Assembly: GCA_010015745.1 (NCBI GenBank)
Contig: ML978340.1
Location: 1-39,671, forward strand
From: Setomelanomma holmii
Taxonomy: Eukaryota > Ascomycota > Dothideomycetes > Pleosporales > Phaeosphaeriaceae
Direction: 5' to 3'
DNA length: 39,671 nt
Below the pieces are notes generated by a model that was given only the letters and a program-made list of their open reading frames with translations, had not been told where the DNA came from and searched no databases. This document shows, one piece after another, positions 31,909 to 39,671 of this stretch. Numbering within the stretch: position 1 is the first letter of the stretch; each line of letters starts with the position of its first letter. The position numbers were made by a program, and so were the translations under genes.

Positions 31909-34543
31909 ATGCCGTACGGAAAGGTCGACGAGCTCGCCATCAACACCATTCGCACTCTTGCGGTATGTTATCATCGCGTTTCTGCCCCGCCATCATCATA
32001 ACAGCTACCCCGCTATCCCAATCTTTTTTCCCAACACTACGTCGCCAACGCATTGCAGCGCGATATGGGGGTCAATTGCTGATGTCTGAGGTTTATAGAT
32101 CGATGCCACCGCAAAGGCCAACTCTGGCCATCCGGGCGCCCCTATGGGCATGGCCCCGGTAGCCCACGTTCTTTTCAACAAGTTCATGACTTTCAACCCC
32201 AAGAACGAGTACTGGGTGAACCGCGATCGTTTTGTTCTCTCGTACGTATTTCACGCCATTTCACATTGTGAAGCATTTGCAAAGTGTCGCAATGGCTGGT
32301 GGTCGAGTGCGGAGCGCGAGTTGCGGCAATGCAGAGCAAATGCCAACAACCTTTTTCCGCGGCGTCTTTGGAACTGCAACGCTTGCTATTCCAGCTGTTC
32401 TAGGCACGCAGATTGGCTTCTCAAGCCATTGCGAAACCAATCAATGTTTCCGCGAGACTCCGCTGCCTTTTACAGCTGGGCCAAAAGAGTCCAATATATC
32501 TATCAGACGTGCTGACTTTGGACGCACAGCAACGGTCACGGATGCATGCTTCATTATGCGTTGCTCCACCTCTTCGGCTACAAGGTCACCATCGACGACC
32601 TAAAGGCCTTCCGCGTAGGTCTTTATGTAATTACTCTTGCAAAGTATGGGCGCTGATCTCCAGGACAGCAAGTCGACAGCATCTGCCCCGGTCATCCTGA
32701 GGCGCATGACACCCCCGGAATCGAGGTCACCACCGGTCCCCTGGGCCAGGGTTTCGCCAATGCAGTCGGTCTCGCCATTGCGCAGGCACATACCGCTGCC
32801 GTTTTCAACAAGCCCGGCTTCGAGCTGATCAACAACCACACTTTCATGTTCTTCGGTGATGGCTGCGCTATGGAGGGCATTGCTAGCGAGGCTGCTTCAA
32901 CGGCTGGCCACTTGAAGCTCGGAAACCTCATCGCAATCTATGATGACAACCACATCTCCATCGGTAAGCTTGTGCCAATTGCATGCCTAGGAACGGGTCT
33001 GATTAAGTATAGATGGCGACACTAAGTGCGCATTCACCGAAGACGTCGACAAGCGATTCGAGGCGTACGGCTGGCACGTTCAGCACGTCGCGGACGGAGA
33101 CCACGACCTTGAGGGCATCGAGAAGGCCATCGCTGAGGCCAAGAAGGTCACCGATAAGCCCTCCATGATCAAGTTGACCACCACCATCGGTTTCGGCTCG
33201 TTGCTCCAGGGTACCGGAGGTGTTCACGGCAACCCTCTGAAGGCCGACGATATCAAACAGGTCAAGGAGAAGTTTGGCTTCGACCCCGAGAAGACATTCG
33301 TCGTTCCTCAAGAGGTCTACAACATGTACCACGGCCACGCCGCCGAGGGTGCCGCGGCTGAGGAGGAGTGGAACAAGTTGTTCGAGAAGTACGGACAGGA
33401 GCACAAGGACTTACACGCCGATCTCAAGCGACGATTGACCCGCGATCTCCCCGAGGGCTGGGTCAAGGCTCTGCCCACATACAAGCCCACAGACTCTGCT
33501 ATCGCATCAAGAAAGCTCTCCGAGACTGTTCTTGAGGCGATCCACGATGTCATTCCTGAGCTCATTTCCGGCTCTGCCGATTTGACTGGCTCCAACAACA
33601 CCCGATGGAAGAAGGCCATCGACTTCCAGCCCCCGGATCTTGGCATCGGCGAGTGGGCCGGTCGCTACATCAGGTACGGTGTTCGTGAGCACGCCATGGC
33701 TGCTATCATGAACGGTCTCTCCGCTTACGGCACCATTATCCCCGCCGGTGGTACTTTCCTCAATTTCGTCTCATATGCTGCCGGTGCCGTCCGCTTGTCT
33801 TCGCTGTCACATCAGCGCGTGATCTACGTCGCTACCCACGATTCCATTGGTCTTGGTGAGGATGGCCCAACACATCAGCCTATCGAGACTCTCGCCCATT
33901 TCCGTGCTCTTCCCAACATGATGGTCTGGCGCCCGGCTGATGGTAACGAGACCTCCGCGGCCTACTACATGGCCCTCACCTCGAAGGAAACTCCATCCAT
34001 CCTCGCTCTTACGCGTCAGAACCTGCCCCAGCTCGAGGGCTCAACGCTCGAGAACGGTATCAAGGGTGGATACACTGCTCTCGAGAACGAGGGTGCTCAG
34101 ATCACTCTTGTCTCGACTGGTTCCGAAGTTTCCATCTGTTTGGAGGCTGTCAAGACCCTCAAGGACCAAGGCATCACCGCGCGTGTCGTCTCGATGCCTT
34201 GTACAGAAGTCTTCGACGCACAGCCCAAGGACTACCAGCTCAAGGTTATCCCCGGCGGTATTCCATCGCTGTCCGTTGAGGTCATGTCCACACTCGGATG
34301 GGAGAAGTACTCGCACGAGCAATTCGGTCTCAACCGATTCGGTGCCTCCGGCCCATACAAGGACGTTTACAAGGTCAGTGTGCACGCTAATTGTGAAAGT
34401 ATCACGGACGCTGACAGATGCCACAGAAATTCGAGTTCACACCAGAGGGCATCGCAAAGCGTGCTAAACTCACAATCGACTTCTACAAGGACGTCAAGCC
34501 TCTCCGCTCCCCTGTTGACCGAGCTTTCCAGCAGCTCATCTAA
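31909..34543 (+). CDS. TKL1: Transketolase
   Basis: A thiamine-diphosphate enzyme of the non-oxidative pentose phosphate pathway, transferring two-carbon units between ketose and aldose phosphates in the cytosol. Six exons (31909-31962, 32099-32241, 32530-32614, 32669-32963, 33013-34373, 34427-34543) close to 684 residues, matching the family. Introns are 136, 288, 54, 49 and 53 bp; the first two are unusually long for this window. Key features: SNGHG with an active-site His, the ThDP motif GDG at about 157-159 ending in the YDDNH segment, GTGGVHGNPL, the catalytic Glu region YGVREHAMAAIMNG, and HDSIGLGEDGPTHQP. The C-terminal segment GLNRFGASGPYKDVY is normal. In intron 3 the acceptor at 32668 is required; an AG five bases earlier would break the frame. 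Intact. Confidence 0.96.
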
Positions 34544-34943
34544 ATTTTACGCTTATTGGAGGGTGTCAGGTTGCAACCTAGGAGAGGCAGGATTTTGCCA
34601 TAATGAAAGGCAACAATTGAAATAACTGAAATGCAAAAGTGATGACTAAATGTATAGAATTCGATTCCCCCGAACATTTTCAGGATCTTGGTATTGACTT
34701 CCTGTGGTGACTTCATGTCAAGGCGCGGCATACCAAGCAAGGCACGCGAGGATGAGCGATAAACGCCAAGGCGCTAAGTGCATGCACCTTCGAGCCGTGG
34801 AGGCGGTGCGCCTTGTCGTAGACACGCATGACACCTTCTCCAATGCTTATGGTGCTGTGCTACGATGCAGCCCACTGCTTCTGTCGGGATCTCCTTGTAC
34901 GGACACTTTTCATTCTCTGAAAGTTGCTCGTCCATCGCTCTTA
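34544..34943. other. Short intergenic region upstream of the NLR gene
   Basis: About 400 bp containing the transketolase 3' UTR and the promoter of the HET-NACHT gene. An open frame continues upstream of the chosen NLR start from about 34704 but lacks HET-domain features. No clear TATA box. Confidence 0.4.
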
Positions 34944-37900
34944 ATGCGACTCCTGCATATCAGCAATGGGAGCTTCAGCCTGGTAGAGCGCGTAGGAAAC
35001 GACATACCGCGCTATGCTGTTCTGTCGCATACCTGGGGCAGCGACGACGATGAAGTCAGCTCCGGCGACTTGATGGTAGGCGTATGCGAGTATAAGCCCG
35101 GCTGGCACAAGATCAAGTTCTGTGGCCAGCAAGCTGCGAAGGATGGCCTCGATTACTTTTGGGTGGATACATGCTGTATCCAAAAGATCAGCAGCGCAGA
35201 GCTGACGGAAGCTATTAACTCCATGTTTCACTGGTATCAAGATGCGGCCAGATGCTATGTGTATTTATCTGATGTGTCTAAGAAGGAATCTGCCGAGGAC
35301 GGAGGACGGACATGGGCTTCAGCTTTCAGAGACAGCAGGTGGTTCTCGCGTGGTTGGTAAGATCTCCGCCTCTAATTGCGCATTATGAACATTTTTCACA
35401 TGAGGCTGACGGATTTCAAGGACACTGCAAGAACTTCTTGCTCCCAGATCTGTCGAATTCTTTTCCGTGGAAGGAACGCGACTCGGGGACAAGAAATCAC
35501 TGAAGAACGTTCTTCAAGATATCACTGGGATAGATTCGGATGCTCTCCAGGGGATCCCGCTTTCGCGATACAGTATACCAGAGCGAATGTCCTGGGCGGC
35601 GGGACGCGAAACCAAACGTCCAGAAGACGCAGCATACTCACTTCTTGGCATATTCGATATTCACATGCCTCTGATTTATGGGGAGGGGCAGCACAAAGCA
35701 CTGAAACGATTACAGAAAGAGCTTGAAGGGGATTACTCCACCAGGCTACCAATTGCGGTCGGCGCATCATTCGACTCCCATATGCAGGAGCACAACGCCA
35801 AGTGTCTCGCAGACACTCGGAGTGACTTACTGCACCACATAAGCAATTGGGCAATAGACAGGACAAGTAAACCCATCTTCTGGCTGAATGGAATGGCTGG
35901 TACTGGCAAATCAACGGTCGCTCGGACCATCGCCCGGTCATTTGCCGATCAAAATCAACTGGGGGCTAGCTTCTTCTTCAAGAGAGGCGAGAGCCAGCTT
36001 GGCAACGCGACTCGATTCTTTACAACGGTTGCCACAGAATTGATGGCAAGCATGCCGGAGATGAGACCCGGCATCAAAGAAGCGCTGGAGCTTGATGAGT
36101 TCATATCCGAAAAGACGCTAAAAGACCAATTCGAGAAGCTCATTCTCAAGCCACTTCTGCGTACTTCACGACATCGAGCTCATAGGCGCATCATCGTCAT
36201 TGATGCTTTGGACGAATGCGAACGAGATGAGGATATTCGAGAGATCCTGAGACTTTTGTTCCGTATTCGAGAGATGGACACAACGTTCCTTCGTGTCTTT
36301 GTCACAAGCAGACCTGAGCTGCACATACGTCTTGGCTTCAAGCAAATGTCAAACGGCGAGTATGAGAACATCATCCTTCACGAAATTCCAGAAGATGTGG
36401 TCAAGCACGACATGAAAGTATTGTTGAGACATGAATTCGCGGAAATGCGGAAGCAGCGTTCTTTGCCTTCGGATTGGCCATCGAGAATCCAGATTCAAGC
36501 CCTTGTGGACTTATCGGCGCCCCTGTTTGTATTCGCTGCTTCAGCGTGTCGTTACATTGGCGATCCGAAACAAAACCCTCGTAAGCGTTTGGAAACGATC
36601 CTCACCAATCGCGGAGCCAAAGCCTCAAAGCTCGACGAGACGTATCTTCCCATCTTGAATCTGCTTTTCGAAGCAGAGGATGAGGATGATAAGGAGCAGT
36701 GGATTGCTGACTTTCGAGCGATTGTGGGAAGTATCGTAGTCCTTCAGGATCCATTATCTATCAATGCCTTAGCTAACCTTCTCGACGTATCAAAATTTGA
36801 CATTGGCTGCCGGTTGGACTCCCTCCACTCTGTTTTCAACATTCCGGACAACGAAAACGAACCTATTAGGTTTCTTCATCTATCCCTCCGCGAGTTCCTT
36901 GTTGATCCACAGAAGCAGGGAAGGAGTCCGCTGTGGATAGATAAGCGAAAGACCAACGAAGAAATAGCCACGCGATGCCTCCATCTTATGCGCAGCGCCA
37001 AGGGCTTACGGCGAAATATCTGCAACCTTCGACTACCATCGACATTGGTACATGATGTCGACTCAAGAGACCGCAATCGCAATCTACCACCAGAATTGCG
37101 GTATGCTTGCTGTTATTGGACACATCATCTCCAGGAGAGCGAATGTACGATTCGCGACGGGGATGTGGTGCACAGCTTCCTTCAAAAGCACTTCATTCAT
37201 TGGGTGGAAGCCATGAGCTTGATGGGAAAGTCACATATGTGTAATACTATTCTAGAGCAAATCATATCGCTCGTAGACGTAAGTTCCTTTGAACATAGGA
37301 TAAGCATAACCCTTGCTTACATGCTCCACAAGTGGATGGAGCCCGAGGATCTGCCATACTTACCTTTCTTCGCGGTGCGAAGCATTTCGTGATCATGGCA
37401 CAAGACATTATTAAGGAGACAGTGTTGCAGCTGTATTTCTCTGCACTTGTCTTAGCCCCAGACACGAGTGTAATACGCAAGACGTTCGCGCATTACACGG
37501 CACAATCGGCAACGCGCCTCTCTTCGATTGAAGGTGAAGCGAGCGACCGCTCTCACCTTGTCAAAAAATCAGCAGCAATTCAGGCTGTTGTCTTCTCCCA
37601 CAATGGCGAACTCATCGCAACTGCATCCATCGACCACAAGCTGCAACTATGGAGTGCAGCAACTGGTGCGCGTCAAAAGACTATTGAAGGGCACTCAGAC
37701 TGGATCAGTGCAGTGTTGTTCTCTCCAAATGACCGCACGTTGGCATCCCCTTCATATGATGCTTCGATCAGCTTGTGGTCTACAGAAACGGATAAGCACT
37801 ACACGCTGAGAGGCCATGAGCGTGCAGTCAACGCCATCACGTTCACGAAAGACAGTGAAATATTGGTCTCAGTCTCGGATGACATGACAATCCGACTTTG

Positions 37901-38615
37901 GGACGTTCATGGTGGTAGCTTGCTCCGAGTTCTTACAGGCCACGTTCGCGCTGTCAACGCCATTGCGTTGTCCAAGGACGACAGCATGCTAGCCTCTGCT
38001 TCAGACGACTGCACAATTCGACTTTGGAAAAAGTCGACTGGGACCTGCCGCACTGTGCTCTACGGCCACACGAACCGCGTTCTCACTGTTGTGTTCTCAC
38101 CTTGCGATCGGTTACTTGCGTCCACATCCACCGACCGGACGATAAGAGTCTGGAATATCCAAAGAGGAACCTGCAAGCACATTCTCACCCCAGAAACAGG
38201 CTGGGCCAACCCACCCATCTTCTCGCTGAACAGCAAGTACATCGCAGCAGTGTCGCGCGACAAGACGATGCGCTTCTTCGACGTCTCTAGAGGCAAGTAC
38301 CGTGGCACTTTGAACGGGTTTCGCGACTTGTCGGATTGGGGCACTAGTGCTGCGCCTCCGCAGGGCGAAGTTAGCCTCAGAACACCATCTCGCACGCCCT
38401 GGTCGACAATGCTCCCTCCTGAGGAGATGCATCGATTTACGCTGTTTGTTGCAGGCAAGTGGGTGGTGTACAAGGGGAGACATGTGATGAGATTACCTGA
38501 GAAGTGCGAACAGACTTGCACGGCAGTGAAGTGGAATGTGATATGTATTGGCCATGCGTCGGGAGAGGTGACGTTGTTGAGGTTTGGAGAGGGGGAGGTG
38601 AGAGGAGTTGGGTGA
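34944..38615 (+). pseudogene. HET-NACHT-WD40 NLR protein gene with a frame break
   Basis: A fungal NOD-like receptor of the HNWD architecture, the type that controls heterokaryon incompatibility (non-self recognition and programmed cell death) in Podospora. Exon 1 (34944-35356) and exon 2 from 35421, with a 64-bp intron, encode the HET domain: AVLSHTWG, FWVDTCCIQK, and RGWTLQELLAP across the junction. The linker (ASFDSHMQEHNAKCL) leads to NACHT, with P-loop GMAGTGKST near residue 297, Walker B IIVIDALDECE and FVTSRPE. This frame stops at 37392. The family continuation (KHFVIMAQDII, LQLYFSALVLAP) and about six WD40 repeats (roughly 37560-38310) lie in the overlapping -1 frame open from before 37332 to 38615. 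The break is near 37350-37375 and fits a one-base deletion or two-base insertion; no intron or canonical slippery site explains it. Joined, the protein would be about 1200 residues. A truncated HET-NACHT product of about 795 residues could still be made. Sequencing error is possible. Confidence 0.85.
37560..38310 (+). other. WD40 repeat region of the NLR
   Basis: About six consecutive WD40 units of around 42 residues: IQAVVFSHNGELIATAS, ISAVLFSPNDRTLAS, VNAITFTKDSEILVS, VNAIALSKDDSMLAS, VLTVVFSPCDRLLAS and a degenerate sixth. They usually end in LW/VW and a GH dipeptide. The units differ clearly from each other at DNA level. In the NLR this is the expected recognition module, here separated from HET-NACHT by the frame break. 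Confidence 0.85.
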
Positions 38616-39671
38616 CACGATTCCAGTCGTGCCGTCTCGAAACCATATGAATGGCCATGCCGGTTCTTGGTGAGTGGCTCACTCATGCTGATCGAGCCAT
38701 ATGGTCGTTTCCTTGTGGGCCACAACAGGAGACTTATGCAAAGAAGCTGCAGTTCGATTCTCAAATGAAAGCCTCTGTTGGCGCTTAGCTTGTATAGCTG
38801 TAAGAATATGGGTGCGCGTAACATCGAATGGCTTATTCGATATTGCTAGTGCTATACTCCTGACATTGCATTGGTCAAATCCTTCGAGGCTCTTGCCTCG
38901 GCATGCCGCATACATGCATGATTTGGCCAGGACGCTAGTATCGTAAGCGGCACCCCCCAACGCTGGTGGTGGTGTTGCCTCACAGCCTCGATCACTCTTC
39001 ATCAACATCTCGATACGCTTCCTTATCATCTCATCATGCTACAGTCTGGGTTGGGGAGTCTTGAACTTGTGCCTGCTTGACAATGGCTGCACCTTACCTA
39101 CCGCGCAGCTTGATCTTCATCTAAAACGTATACAATAAGGGTGTCTGAAGCCTCATGGAGGAGACCGGTGAGCCGCCTTCAGATGATAGGGTCAAGCCAC
39201 CCTCATTTCCAGCCAATGAAACGGCACAAGAAGCGATTCTGAACTGAATTCGGAAGCAGCTATTAGCATGGAGGGGGCGCAGTCATCACAGCCTCGTACG
39301 CTCACAGCCCAGTTCAAAACCCATTTAGATCCAGTTGTCAACATTACTCATTACTGCGCTATTCCTCACTCCTACACCACTGCTTCCACCGAACATCAAC
39401 TTTTCCAGGTCAATGAAAGATCGATATCCATCGATTTTTCATCAGAACACGACTCAAATGCCTTCTTAAACCTGTTTCCCAGCACTCTCCCTCCGCTGCA
39501 GGCGTTGTGGCAGGCGCGCTGCCTTCTTTTGTCTTTCAGCTCCCTGGTGAGCTGAAATCTTTTCAAAATGGCCCGTGCGCCACTCAGATTTTCACGTTCG
39601 GTCAAAGGCCACAACTACAGCTAAGACAAGGAGACTAAGTTATCTTGACACTCCTTGTTCTTGCAAGATAT
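38616..39671. other. Terminal stretch without a confident gene
   Basis: About 1 kb after the NLR gene. A 95-codon plus-strand frame (39268-39555) shows no known domain. CT-rich sequence near 39365-39410 and a good-context ATG at 39568 (AAAATGGCC) hint at the leader of a plus-strand gene running off the window, but that ATG frame stops after about 18 codons unless spliced. I make no gene call. Confidence 0.35.

Noticed and set aside
33003..34424. Minus-strand ORFs opposite transketolase
   Set aside because: They are antisense shadows of a highly conserved coding exon with biased codons.
37330..37395. Programmed -1 frameshift as explanation of the NLR break
   Set aside because: No X-XXY-YYZ slippery heptamer or obvious downstream stem is present, and such frameshifting is not known in this family. 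A small indel is the simpler reading.
37372..37412. A 41-bp intron joining the NLR frames
   Set aside because: It would be shorter than any other intron here and would delete residues (KHFVIMAQDII) typical of the family at this point.
38742..38760. tRNA T-loop-like GTTCGATTC
   Set aside because: The flanking bases do not pair as a T-stem and no matching acceptor or anticodon arm can be drawn.
39268..39555. 95-codon terminal plus-strand ORF as a gene
   Set aside because: No domain and no splice context can be checked, and the sequence looks more like a CT-rich leader. Left as an uncalled stretch.

Overview
This window reads as nuclear DNA of a filamentous ascomycete (Pezizomycotina, probably a Dothideomycete). 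The genes are intron-poor, with short GT-AG introns mostly of 46-95 bp. The proteins are typical of filamentous fungi: a CFEM membrane protein, a HET-NACHT-WD40 NLR, a group I G-alpha subunit, a Psd2-type phosphatidylserine decarboxylase and a Mis13/Dsn1 kinetochore subunit. Gene spacing is wide and orientation is mixed, and I see no intact transposon. The assignment to class is inference from overall protein style.

Layout. At 1-26 there is a tetranucleotide microsatellite. It abuts a broken highly reducing polyketide synthase fragment (about 79-1705, +). Next is a minus-strand proline-rich gene or relic (1706-2853) made of consecutive phase-0 exons, two of them duplicated 66-bp units. A paxillin-like LIM protein follows (3711-5989, -). 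A long divergent promoter region separates it from myo-inositol-3-phosphate synthase (8446-10109, +), which has a clear TATA box and a probable 5'-UTR intron. Tail to tail with INO1 lies a four-exon OB-fold protein (10438-12077, -). A partial duplicate of its own 5' end lies just upstream of it. Then come Mis13/Dsn1 (12785-14569, -) and Psd2 (15330-18794, -).

The region 18.8-23.4 kb holds an uncharacterised multi-pass membrane gene with uncertain structure (20676-21765, +) and an imperfect tandem repeat (about 22.37-22.50 kb). The G-alpha gene occupies 23441-24647 (-). A 3.4-kb stretch without a recognisable gene follows, then a single-exon CFEM receptor-like protein (28113-30539, +), transketolase (31909-34543, +) and a HET-NACHT-WD40 protein whose C-terminal WD40 part is in a different frame (34944-38615). 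The last kilobase holds nothing I can call.

How the genes relate. There is no operon or biosynthetic cluster; most genes are conserved housekeeping or signalling genes. INO1 and PSD2 both belong to phospholipid metabolism (inositol supply for phosphatidylinositol; phosphatidylserine to phosphatidylethanolamine), but they are separated by two unrelated genes. The accessory or fast-evolving material is the PKS relic, the duplicated-exon gene, the partial duplication in front of the OB-fold gene, the membrane gene and the NLR. Exon boundaries for the LIM, INO1, OB-fold, Mis13, Psd2, G-alpha and transketolase genes were worked out by hand; every one closes in frame with GT-AG junctions, but no transcript data were available.
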